From Balanoglossus misakiensis (Eukaryota > Hemichordata): a stretch of DNA of 64,000 nt. This document shows positions 14,301 through 22,393 of this stretch, piece after piece. The stretch is from NCBI GenBank assembly GCA_040954595.2, contig CM082585.2, positions 4,402,001-4,466,000 on the forward strand. The letters are read 5' to 3'. The stretch's first letter is position 1, and each line of letters begins with the position of its first letter. The position numbers and the translations under genes were made by a program. The notes under the pieces were generated by a model. The model saw only the letters and a list, made by a program, of their open reading frames with translations. It made no database searches and had not been told where the DNA came from.

Positions 14301-16143
14301 ATGCTACCAAAGTAAATTGTCATTATCATCAACTGTGCAGCTTTAAAACGTTTTGTGCATCTTGCAATTCGACAAAGGACAAATGTTAGCACAGTAATAA
14401 CAAAGCAGTGCTTAAAAAAGAAATATATTTGGTTGGATTTCCTGACTGCAGGCAAGAAACTACGTAGTCTAAAACTGTTTCATCCGGAATCCAAACAAAT
14501 ATTTTTCTTGTTTAAGCACGCCTTTGTTATTACTGTACTTACCTTTGTCCTTTGTCGAATTGTAAAATGCCAAATTCGTGTTAACAGTTATAACAAAGCA
14601 GTGCTTAAATCGAAAACATATTTGGTTAGATTGTGGATGGAACAGAAACTGTTTCATCCAGAACTTGGACTACGTAGTGTAATGACTGCATTCAGGATGT
14701 ATAGCTGTAAGTCTTCCCTTCCTACATTCAGTACAATTTTGTGTATCCGTGTGTCTTATTTGATTTTATTGAAAGACAATAACCCCATTATAAATGCAGG
14801 CGTTCATCAAGGCTTCGTCCCTCTACCAGTTCTTACACTCATTGAAATTTCATGCACAAATGCAATTGTAACTCTGATACAATACTCAGATGACGTCGAT
14901 TGCTTAATTATTTTTCTTTAAAATAACTTCGTTTTATTACAATCTGAACATTTCTCAACAACGACCAAAAAAGAGAGAGAGAAAAAAATACAAGCACAGA
15001 CAAACTTCAGTAAAGGATATCACGTTTTTAAGCTCTTTTTTGAAAATTATATCAGTATTTGAATCATGAATACATAAATAAACGGCATTTATGGATTGCT
15101 TAAAAGATGAATTCACCGGATCTTAGATACAGCTCAGATTAAGCAGCTCATTAAATGGTTCATAGAAACCTTTCCAATACTAAATGGCGGGAAATAAACG
15201 AGTGGGTGCGTGATAACAGACACAAGAGTATAACAACTAATGCAATTACAAGGAAGAAATTTAAATTGTGAATTCATTGTAATATTTTGTTTTGACAGTA
15301 AGCTGGGTTTGTAAATAAATGCACATCCGATTTCCAAAAAATTACAACACAGATTTTAGGCCTATGTTAGGCAGATAAAAACGTTTTCACGTAAGTCGAC
15401 GTGTACGTGTAAAAGATAATTTTAATAGAATGTTATCTAGACTTTAATATCACAACATATTATAGAAATATGGCCATAACAAACAAACGCAAACTCAGGG
15501 AGACTAATAAAATAACAAGCACATACTATAGGAATGGAACATTTTAAACTGTTAACATCATATACAACTCCATCTATCAGTATTTGGTTGGCTGAAGTTG
15601 TTGGAATTGTAACAGAACATGTAACAATTTGTTGTATAATTATCAATGGGTTTTAAAACCTACAGTCAAGCATTATCGTCCAATCAGCACGACTGGTCAG
15701 ATAAGATATGTTGAGCAGAATGGTGGCAGTTCGAAGATAGATGAAACTTCAAAGCAGCGACACGTTTCTCAAACCGACAAATTACCGAGAGATTTCGATT
15801 TTTGAATTTTCGGTGAAACAAGGCGTAAACATTAGAAATTTTTCCAGACATAAATTTAATCTTGTAACACAGTGTGTCTGATGTAAATTTCCAAATAAAG
15901 CTAAAACCGCAAATACATGTAGGCCTATCAGTGACATGAATGTCGCAACTTAATTACTATAATTTGTTTCAATTCTTGTATCCATTATTTAATTACACTA
16001 CGTAATTATACAGGTACTGCACGAGAACGTTACAAGCTTCGATTAATTTGAATTGTATGAAGTAAATATAATCTTACCTTGCACGAGATATAAAGCGTAA
16101 TTACCAGTAAAAGTGTACAAAAACACACACTCAACTTTTCCAT
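1..16143 (-). CDS. Tandem paralogue of the giant receptor (gene 1, exons 1-16; 3' part beyond the left edge)
   Basis: Sixteen exons match gene 2 exons 1-16 in order, phase and mostly in length, giving about 718 residues with no internal stop: 16,078-16,143; 12,177-12,297; 11,765-11,887; 11,091-11,192; 8,982-9,089; 8,020-8,139; 7,315-7,434; 6,719-6,934; 6,004-6,207; 5,287-5,394; 3,399-3,527; 2,673-2,964; 1,994-2,070; 1,248-1,385; 915-1,025; 314-433. The frame is still open at the last exon. The counterpart of gene 2 exon 17 would lie about 75 nt beyond the left edge, judging by the intron length in gene 2. Whether the paralogue keeps the LRR-7TM half cannot be seen. Introns are longer than in gene 2, mainly because of repeats. 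Confidence 0.88.
314..1385 (-). CDS. Gene 1 exons 14-16: two Cys-rich units and the start of a CUB domain
   Basis: Exon 14 (1,248-1,385) has [10 protein letters not shown] and ends RTPCA. Exon 15 (915-1,025) has CDEACMKK. Exon 16 (314-433) has [14 protein letters not shown] and [10 protein letters not shown], the first third of a CUB domain. All three match gene 2 exons in length (138, 111, 120 nt) and phase. Positions 1-313 are the following intron and show no exon. Confidence 0.82.
1994..2964 (-). CDS. Gene 1 exons 12-13: C-type lectin domain (QPS, LQDD variant)
   Basis: Exon 12 (2,673-2,964, phase 1 to 2) has [25 protein letters not shown] and [12 protein letters not shown]. Exon 13 (1,994-2,070) ends the domain with LQDDFC and FYVCEQATG. 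The specificity triplet is QPS (galactose-like start), whereas gene 2 has EPS. The second calcium motif is also changed (LQDD against WDDD). Confidence 0.85.
2230..2515 (+). other. Coding-like insertion of unknown origin in gene 1 intron 12
   Basis: The stretch has higher GC than the surrounding intron and an open plus-strand frame with [16 protein letters not shown] and [12 protein letters not shown]. The matching gene 2 intron is about 230 nt shorter and lacks it. It could be a fragment of a transposon protein or a captured exon; I do not recognise it. There is no splice or promoter evidence. Confidence 0.25.
3399..5394 (-). CDS. Gene 1 exons 10-11: Cys-rich unit and calcium-binding EGF
   Basis: Exon 10 (5,287-5,394) has GCSCCDGYQ and NMCEG. 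Exon 11 (3,399-3,527) starts DINEC and has [14 protein letters not shown]. Lengths equal those of gene 2. The intron between them is 1,759 nt against 827 nt in gene 2. The excess is an inverted-repeat element and a foldback. Confidence 0.85.
3712..3869. repeat. Foldback palindrome, gene 1 intron
   Basis: Arms beginning ATTCCCCCG (3,713) and ending CGGGGGAAT (3,868) pair over about 70 bases, including GTGTGTCTGCGTCGCG and GTATCCCTCC. A short centre of about 12 bases separates them. Likely a nonautonomous foldback element. Confidence 0.7.
3876..4984. mobile_element. 1.1-kb inverted-repeat element, gene 1 intron
   Basis: TTATCACATACATAGACC at 3,876 recurs in inverse orientation, ending at 4,984, with 22 of 23 terminal bases matching. 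The interval has no coding frame of note and explains most of the extra length of this intron over gene 2. It starts next to the foldback at 3,712-3,869, and the two may be one compound element. Confidence 0.5.
6004..6934 (-). CDS. Gene 1 exons 8-9: F-type lectin domain
   Basis: Exons 6,719-6,934 and 6,004-6,207. Motifs are [30 protein letters not shown] and ITNRDDCC, then [12 protein letters not shown] and [10 protein letters not shown]. The H-x(26)-R-x-D-x(4)-R signature is intact across the junction, as in gene 2, so sugar binding has probably been kept since the duplication. Confidence 0.9.
7315..11192 (-). CDS. Gene 1 exons 4-7: four LDL-receptor class A modules
   Basis: Exons 11,091-11,192, 8,982-9,089, 8,020-8,139 and 7,315-7,434 are all phase 1-1. 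The six-Cys modules end [24 protein letters not shown] and SYSDEMNC. The first differs from its gene 2 partner at about 10 of 34 positions. The third differs at most non-Cys positions and in length (40 against 38 codons). Confidence 0.9.
7540..7740. mobile_element. Penelope-like element remnant with hammerhead-core-like motif
   Basis: On the minus strand 7,610-7,582 reads CTGACGA, a six-base-pair hairpin with a GTTA loop, then GAAAC. This is close to the hammerhead ribozyme core found in Penelope-like element termini, but has one extra A before the stem. On the plus strand 7,670-7,720 reads a short peptide ETLIKRGYP followed by a stop, similar to the end of Penelope-type reverse transcriptases. 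It is broken and lies in the gene 1 intron between exons 6 and 7. Confidence 0.4.
9569..9979. mobile_element. 411-bp MITE with 9-bp target duplication, gene 1 intron
   Basis: Inverted ends TAGCCCGGAGACACAGGCGT at 9,569 and its exact complement ending at 9,979 are flanked by ACATAAATG on both sides. The nine-base duplication fits Mutator-like elements. It contains no transposase frame. It lies in the intron between gene 1 exons 4 and 5 and is absent from the matching gene 2 intron. Confidence 0.75.
10058..11075. mobile_element. Insertion carrying about five tandem units of about 145 bp, gene 1 intron
   Basis: Gene 1 and gene 2 intron sequences agree on both sides (CATATTTTATTA on the left, the exon 4 donor on the right), but about 1 kb is inserted in gene 1. 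The insert begins GCTCTGCTG, has a run of CGTCCGTCGTCCG, then repeats built around GAGCTGAAATTTGGTA and ATATGCAAATTAGATC, and ends CAGCAGAGCTCTTTTGACCG. The short inverted GCTCTGCTG ends suggest one transposable unit. Its right edge is only about 15-20 bp from the splice donor of exon 4. Confidence 0.6.
11298..11449. repeat. (CA)n/(CATA)n microsatellite, gene 1 intron 3
   Basis: CA dinucleotides change to CATA tetranucleotides. The open frames of alternating HTYI or VCMY residues over it are artefacts. Confidence 0.95.
11765..16143 (-). CDS. Gene 1 exons 1-3: signal peptide and two EGF-like units
   Basis: Exon 1 (16,078-16,143) encodes 22 aa starting MEKLSVCFC with core LLLVITLYI and end SCK. 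Exon 2 (12,177-12,297) has [11 protein letters not shown]. Exon 3 (11,765-11,887) is a calcium-binding EGF starting DIDEC; it differs from gene 2 exon 3 at only three of 42 residues. Intron 1 is 3.8 kb here against 1.3 kb in gene 2. Confidence 0.88.
14360..14660. repeat. Direct and inverted copies of a 60-100 bp unit, gene 1 intron 1
   Basis: AATTCGACAAAGGACAAA followed by AACAAAGCAGTGCTTAAA and TTTGGTTGGATT occurs at 14,367-14,440, in inverse orientation at 14,505-14,570, and partly again at 14,590-14,650. A related trace is at 49,140-49,190 in gene 2 intron 1, so at least one unit predates the duplication. Confidence 0.5.
14771..14921 (+). pseudogene. Non-LTR retrotransposon reverse-transcriptase fragment
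   Basis: The plus-strand frame contains [16 protein letters not shown] and, about 25 residues later, [10 protein letters not shown]. These match the reverse-transcriptase motifs HQGSVLSPLLF and QYADD of LINE-type elements, with changes and a stop right after. The spacing between the motifs is shorter than normal, so it is an internally deleted relic. It lies in gene 1 intron 1. Confidence 0.5.
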
Positions 16144-16959
16144 GGTTTCTATCGCCGCGAGGTACCAACCGTTGGCATCTCAATCTCAAAGAATGCCTGT
16201 TCGCATGAAATGTGTAATGTTACTATACTTGAAGACTGGTTTCCAACTGCACTGCGGGGTTTGACTCCTTGGCCAAGCATATCAACTATGACTAACCAAA
16301 TGTCGCTTGAATAAATTAAAACACCGACCAGTAGCTGCTGTAATACGTATCAATTGCATCTTCTGATTTCCTTTATGGAGGCAATGCATTCAGGCTAGAC
16401 TGAGAAACCCGATGCGCTTTTCCCCAAGCAAACATAATTTATTAATCGCCAGAATCCACGAAAAAATGACTGTTCAAATAAAAGACGTTAATGACATACA
16501 GCATGTACTCCTTACAAAAGCATGAAGGTATACACAGAAATAATACACATGGACGTGAGATATGATTCTCATTGCGGCATAGAGCTGGGTCTGTGGCCCA
16601 AAAAACAGTCTTGATTGTAAACTCATTGTTTTATGTGATTTCTAGTCTTAAACTACTAGAAAGGTCGTTGGAACCGATCGGACTATGACATTTTATTTCA
16701 GTATACGTGTTCATAGATGTCCGGATGCGATGATGAGTCAACATTGCGGGAATAACGGCACACATGAACTCTGTACAAATGTTAGGAAAGTCAACCGACC
16801 TTCAGTTCTGTTCGTTCACATGCTTGGCCGATTTCGTTTGCTGTCGTTAATGTGATCTGCCTCTTGTTATTTTGTCACGTGATGCTGTTTTTATTCAATG
16901 TCTACCATCTAACATCTAATGCCGAGAGCTTCTAGACAACTAACGAAAGATATACAGCC

Positions 16960-17045
16960 CACACCTAGTTCAATCAATGCCGAATGTCACAAAGCGCGTG
17001 GTTCAGGGAATGGAAAGTTGTTTAAAGTTTAAACACAAAACCTGT
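16960..17045. promoter_or_regulatory. Conserved upstream block of gene 1 with GTTTAAAGTTTAAAC palindrome
   Basis: About 0.8-0.9 kb before the gene 1 start the plus strand holds GTTCAATCAATGC, GAATGTCACAA, GCGCGTGGT and GTTTAAAGTTTAAAC. The same words in the same order occur at 51,733-51,800 before gene 2, in otherwise diverged flanks. This is candidate regulatory sequence; no transcription factor is assigned. Confidence 0.35.
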
Positions 17046-18296
17046 GAGTCGTCCTGCTAATCACAAATGAACTGTACAACAAGATTAGCCTTATGCCTGG
17101 CCATATGCCGCCTTTGTGACAAGGATTAATAATTAATAGTTTTTAACAAGTTCTTTGTGCGACAAAGATTTGTGAATCTATGTCTGAATATCAACTACCA
17201 TTGTACATTTTTATCGTGTTCAGCTGAATGCCAACTCGTGCTTTTTCAATGGTTGCTCTCACCAAATTCAGTTTTGATAAAAAAACACGTGACCATCACT
17301 TGCAAACTCTATTGTCAGTGGACCTTCGAAGAACACGAGTCTGTCGTTCAACTTTCAAAGTCATCCAATAACAAAGTCACCCAACCACGGGTTCAAACAT
17401 TGAATGTTCATAGGTGATCCTCAAGACTAGCTCAACAGAGCATAGACAACAGATGCAGGTTTCCACTATACACAGCGCATAACACAACACGTCAAATCCG
17501 TGAAAGAAAATTGAATTCAACTTGTAGGATTTATTCATGACATACATTTATGGCATGAGAGCGATCAATCAATTAATGGCATTCTGGGGTCATTGTCATC
17601 TCCATCCTCATATACACGGAAGCAATGATCGTACGTCTGTCTGTATGACTGTCTGTCTGTCTGTGTGGGTGTCATGTTCTATTTACTATTCTGATGCATT
17701 TAAGTATAAGTAAGGCGCACCCTTATAAAAGATTACTACGAATTAATTGTCAATGGTAGGAGCATGTCAAGATGTTTTTATTCCTACAGACAGGTCGAGC
17801 TCGATTACTGTCAATGAAAGCTCTGAATGTATGCCAAAATAACATTTACAATGACACAGTGACGTAACTTGCCAACAAGAAACCGCATTTAATTAACATC
17901 CAGTACTATGACGATTTGGTGTAGATTCAGGCAGCTTTTGCCATTTAAGCAGACGTTTGTCTTCTCATAACTAACTTTGAAAGTTGGAATTCGCATCCAA
18001 GTTTGTTCAAATTATGTCGGAAATGCTATACAGTGATTCAGGGGAAATTGTAAGATTTTATGGTAAAACCTCTTGGGCTATGACTCACTAGGAGTGAAAC
18101 ATTGCTTTGGTTGTAGTATGGCATTCCCTAAAATTTGAATAGTGCAGATTGGGACGAATCTGTTGGATATATATGTTCCTTCGAATGATACACATGTATC
18201 CAATTTCGGACACGTTTACTTTTACTGACGTTTGAATTTATTAACAATGTTTACTGACAAACTAAATGCCACATATCTTCCAAAGATTTTAAAGCA

Positions 18297-18403
18297 ATGG
18301 ATAAAACGAAAGGATTCATTCTACTGATAACGCTATTTATTGTTTCAGTGCTAACTATGGGATTCAAAACATTTCTGCATTTGAGAACGACTGAATTATT
18401 CAG
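18297..18403 (+). CDS. Candidate plus-strand signal-anchor exon upstream of gene 1 (possible relic)
   Basis: ATG at 18,297 opens MDKTKGFILLITLFIVSVLT, a short charged start followed by a hydrophobic segment, then LHLRTTELF, and a donor CAGGTAATAA at 18,403. This looks like the first exon of a type II membrane protein such as a glycosyl- or sulfotransferase. The related sequence at 52,819-52,916 keeps the frame and donor but lacks the ATG. No convincing further exon follows within the window, so it may be a dead fragment. Confidence 0.25.
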
Positions 18404-18936
18404 GTAATAAGTGTAAAAGTTATTTGTTGAGACTTTGTTATCAATGCCAGCCTTGTAAATCCAGTATGCTTGGGATTCGTTTCCTATAGACTAAATGACA
18501 CGCTTCAAGTCTTGATAATAATTTCATTAACCTGACAAACATGTTCTGAACACTTTCCGTCTTGAAATGCAAAGTAGCATAAATGATAAGGCCAACATGT
18601 TGTCGAGTAGAAAGTGGGGTTAAACAGGGTCGGTCTGTGATACGGTTTTTTTCAGGGGCGACATTTGATGAAAGACAACGACTCAAAAGCCATCCTTGAA
18701 ACTAATGGATGAAAGGAAAACAAACTGAAAGTGAGATTACAGTATCTTGAGAACCTCAGTGCGATATCATGTGCAGCATGATTATTATTTAAGGAACACT
18801 CACCATAAGTTTTGGTTATCTTTTTCATATTTTCGTGTTTCATGAAAATATTTATATGAATAAATGCTTGTCGAAGAAAGGGCAGGGAATGAATAAATAG
18901 CTGAGTAGCCAAACAAACAAACAAAAACCAAAGAAA

Positions 18937-19004
18937 TAAAAATGAATGAATGAATGAATGAAGGAAGGAAGGAAGGAAGGAAGGAAGGAAGGAAGGAAGG
19001 AATT
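18937..19004. repeat. GAAT then GGAA tetranucleotide microsatellite
   Basis: Several AATG units pass directly into about ten GGAA units. A GTT/GTG-rich tract follows to about 19,080. It sits just past the point where similarity to the gene 2 upstream region fades. Confidence 0.9.
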
Positions 19005-20220
19005 CTAGGTTGTTTATGGTAAAGTGTTGTTGTTGGTGTTGTTGTCGCTGTTGTTGTTGTTGTGGTGGGTGGTGGTGGTGTTATTACTATTTTGTTTCGT
19101 TATACCCTAACTACGGATCCCTAGAACTATATTATTATAGCTAAAGGGAAAAACGGCACCGCACATAGATTCAATTTGTTGGGGGTGGAATTTTTATGTG
19201 ACTTCCCAACATGCAGGCGCTACCGCTTTTCCATGTGGAGTGCATGGTAAAGCCTAAATTTTAAAAATGGACGCATAGAATTATATAGCACATTACATAA
19301 TAAATGATTAATAAATTATCCCAATGCCCTTTACAATTCATTTGATTCTACGAAACAGATCGAAATACACGCATGTGTGTAATGCGACAAAAGGCCAACT
19401 TTAAACGTGTATGTAGGCACAACTATGTCCTACGTCCTTGTGTCAATCTTCATTTATTACTTCAATAAACGTTTAACACTGGTTGATGATTCAAATGAAG
19501 TAAGACTTAGCCATTTTACAACCACGTGGTATTTAAACGTGTGGATCACAATAGCCCCTTTTCTATTGCTTGTTTACGAATTAATAAAAACTTAAGCCTT
19601 AAATGCCAACTATAAGCTTGAATAAAGAGTGTAATAATAAAGCGTGAAATATTATTAATGAATAGTAATATTGGTTAATAAAACATGAATATTTTCATCA
19701 ATCCTACACTCTAATAGTACAAAAAATGTACACAAGTATTTTGTAACAAAGTAGGATAAAAATAAGTAACAAGGTAAACATACGAAGAAATCAGGATATA
19801 TCATATTAAAATATTATATCATATCTCGTCATATCATTTATCATATGATATATATCATATATATCAAATTATATATTGTCATAGACATGTTCATATCATA
19901 TCATAAAATCATATCTTGCAATATACATGTTTCATATATCATATCATACTAAATCATATCATATCGCGTTGAATACCTTCAACATGTATTTAAAAAGATA
20001 CCGATTCATAATGTTTCCAAACAAATACGCTACATACGTTATGGATACGCAGTGCGTACTTCAATTTGGTTATTGTAATCTAGAGCCGAGCTGCCAATCA
20101 AATAAAAACAACAAATAAGCAAAACATTCAATTGGCATATATAGTTGCATTTCATAATGTGTGTCTTCTAATAGTTACTGTCAAAACATCTTTTTGTAAG
20201 AATTTGGGCCTAATTTATGT

Positions 20221-20818
20221 ATTGTAAATATCCATTTACTATTTTTATTCCGTGTCAAAATATAGTGAAATAGGCAACATCCTTTATGTACAACAATCAC
20301 ATCTGTACAGCAATCACCTAATGAAGAATTGTAAACACATTGTCAGAGAGAAAATGCTGATATAAATATAAAAGCGGAAATATCGCTTATATATTTGTTA
20401 ATATTCCATATAAAGTTGAAAAATTAATATTATCCTTTAAAAAATGAAGATTTGAAGAATAGCTGGACAGCTTTGATGGAGTGAATATAAGTGCTGCTGT
20501 AATAAAAATGTGCCCACAATTGTAAATATCCATTTACTATTTTTATTCCGTGTCAAAATATAGTGAAATAGGCAACATCCTTTATGTACAACAATCACAT
20601 CTGTACAGCAATCACCTAATGAAGAATTGTAAACACATTGTCAGAGAGAAAATGCTGATATAAATATAAAAGCGGAAATATCGCTTATATATTTGTTAAT
20701 ATTCCATATAAAGTTGAAAAATTAATATTATCCTTTAAAAAATGAAGATTTGAAGAATAGCTGGACAGCTTTGATGGAGTGAATATAAGTGCTGCTGTAA
20801 TAAAAATGTGCCCACAAT
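20221..20818. repeat. 298-bp tandem duplication, two near-identical copies
   Basis: TGTAAATATCCATTTACTAT begins at 20,223 and again at 20,521. The whole unit, including AAAGCGGAAATATCGC and GAGTGAATATAAGTGC, is repeated with almost no difference, so the event is recent. No coding content. Confidence 0.9.
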
Positions 20819-20828
20819 AAATATATAT

Positions 20829-21047
20829 AGTCGTAAAACCTACACTATACACATGATGACTGACCATGAGGGCAACAGTGTATTTTGATTTCCGAGGGCG
20901 CTGCTAGTCACAACTAAAACAGTCTTGTTTTCCCGAGGATATAGCCCGAGGGAAAACAGACTGTTTTGGTGTGACTGGCAGTCCTGAGGTCATCAAAAAT
21001 ACACTGTTGCCCGAATAGGTCAGTCATCATGAGTTTTGTAACACACC
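20829..21047. repeat. Foldback palindrome upstream of gene 1
   Basis: The left arm contains GATGACTGACC, GGGCAACAGTGTATTTT and AACAGTCTTGTTTTCCC. The right arm carries the complements GGGAAAACAGACTGTT, AAAATACACTGTTGCCC and GGTCAGTCATC. A centre of about 10 bases separates the arms. It is a nonautonomous foldback or MITE relic. Confidence 0.7.
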
Positions 21048-21659
21048 AAACTCGGAATTATATCAAGACGGGGCAACAGTACCGGGCAGAAACTGATCGA
21101 AATGATGCCCTAGGGAACAGTTCAAAATGACTAAGGTCACGTGACGGCGTATTGACGAATCACGATCGAGGGTTCGCTGCATGGTGTGTTACAATAGAGA
21201 CTGTACTTATATCTTGCCACAGTCTAGATTGCGCTCAAAATGTGTGAGAAGAGCGCCCTCAAAATGTAACAGCTTGTCATTGATCCTCCCAATTTAGAGT
21301 GGCTATAGTTTTGTGTGTCAGCTTCGTTTCCTAGTATGTTCAAGATTAAATTTCAGCCAAATGCAAGCCTATTCGAGACACAGTTTAGGAAACTAACGCC
21401 TCTCATGTTTCTTCCAGCGACATTTGTTTCTCCACACAAAACAAATATGTGGCCTTGTATTGTGGGTTAAGTATATTATGTAATAAAATTTAAGTGGTTT
21501 CTGAAATACGATGACAGGTTCCTTTTTGATCGTGGTATAATAAACATTAAAACGACCATGTAAACAAATAAATGTGTTCTACAGTTAATAATTCAAACAT
21601 ACAATTAACTTAAAACAAAACACCAATGCCCGTACAGGCGTGAGTCGTGACTAAACTTT

Positions 21660-22393
21660 CTAGTCCAATTTCTGAGTTTTCTTTGCACAGTTAACCAGTC
21701 GTGAAATCAGTCTTCCATAAGCCGTTATATCTTTGCTATATGCTAATTTTTCGCCTATCTTCTCGATGATCTTTGATTTGCTGACATCTGACAGGAAAGC
21801 CTTGTTGATGGTATTCTATAAAATGGGATAAAAACACATTCAATTTGGTGAATAGCAAATAGGTCAGCTTGTAGGTGGAAATTTGTTGAGGAATCTCATG
21901 CAGTCTTTTTGATATATTTGGGTGAAATTTAGGGCTAGAATAATGTGACATGTGTACTCGATCAACACTATCAAGAGCATACTGCCCACAACCCATTAAG
22001 CATTTCAAAAACAGGGAAACCCAGAGATTTAAAAAGCAGGTAACCCCAGCAATTTAAAAACCATCCTCAGGCTGGATAAAATGACCAGTCCTTAAATATG
22101 GTATGATTGATTAATGTCTTTCTTCTGTAAAGATTACAAGGCGGGAACACGCATGTCACTTACATCATCATCTTTTACGGTGACCAGAACACTTTCTTCC
22201 CGGATATTGTTGTGCAAGGTACCTCTGCTATGGAGGAAGTCCATAGCGGTAGCGATGTCACGAGCAATGGCGTAGACATCTTTAATCCGCAAACCCTTTG
22301 GTCTCTCTCTAATGTGATCGGACAGAGGTACGTATTTCAAGGGCAGAGATGGAATCATGTTACTCTTTGGCATCTGGTCGTGAAGGAACAAAA
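21660..22393 (-). CDS. Gene 2 exons 38-39: kinase-fragment-like cytoplasmic tail (predicted pseudokinase)
   Basis: Exon 38 (22,164-22,393, phase 1 to 0) joins the 7TM exon in frame. It encodes a segment like kinase helices D and E followed by the catalytic loop: [30 protein letters not shown], then [12 protein letters not shown]. Kinases have H-R-D-x4-N here. This protein has H-N-N and Ser at the metal-binding position (residues about 2290-2297), so catalysis is not expected. Exon 39 (21,660-21,815) adds 51 helical, Lys-rich residues and a TAG stop. Neither the N-lobe (glycine loop, VAIK) nor DFG onward is visible in the flanking introns. It is a partial pseudokinase fold or a helical remnant of one. 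Confidence 0.75.

Larger units (their letters stand above)
12298..16077. other. Gene 1 intron 1 (3.8 kb)
   Basis: It contains a GC-richer stretch at about 12,840-14,130 bounded by TGACGTCAC words, the inverted repeat units at 14,360-14,660 and a LINE reverse-transcriptase relic. Most of it is absent from the 1.3-kb gene 2 counterpart. Confidence 0.5.
16144..21659. other. Intergenic region between gene 1 start and gene 2 stop
   Basis: No convincing protein gene beyond the candidate exon at 18,297. It holds the upstream region of gene 1, a GAAT/GGAA microsatellite, an AT-rich ATCATAT tract at about 19,800-19,975, a 298-bp tandem duplication and a foldback. Similarity to the upstream region of gene 2 extends to about 18,690. 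Confidence 0.6.

Noticed and set aside
14355-14921. 188-codon plus-strand frame as a host gene
   Set aside because: Its first part runs through inverted repeat units and only the end resembles a reverse transcriptase, so it is annotated as a LINE relic.
19407-19595. Short hydrophobic plus-strand frame as a membrane protein gene
   Set aside because: It has AT-rich composition, no homologue recognised, no splice or duplicate support; a chance frame is more likely.
21816-22163. A kinase activation-segment exon (DFG to APE) between exons 38 and 39
   Set aside because: The open minus-strand frame here has no DFG, APE or similar motif, and exons 38 and 39 already join in phase 0.
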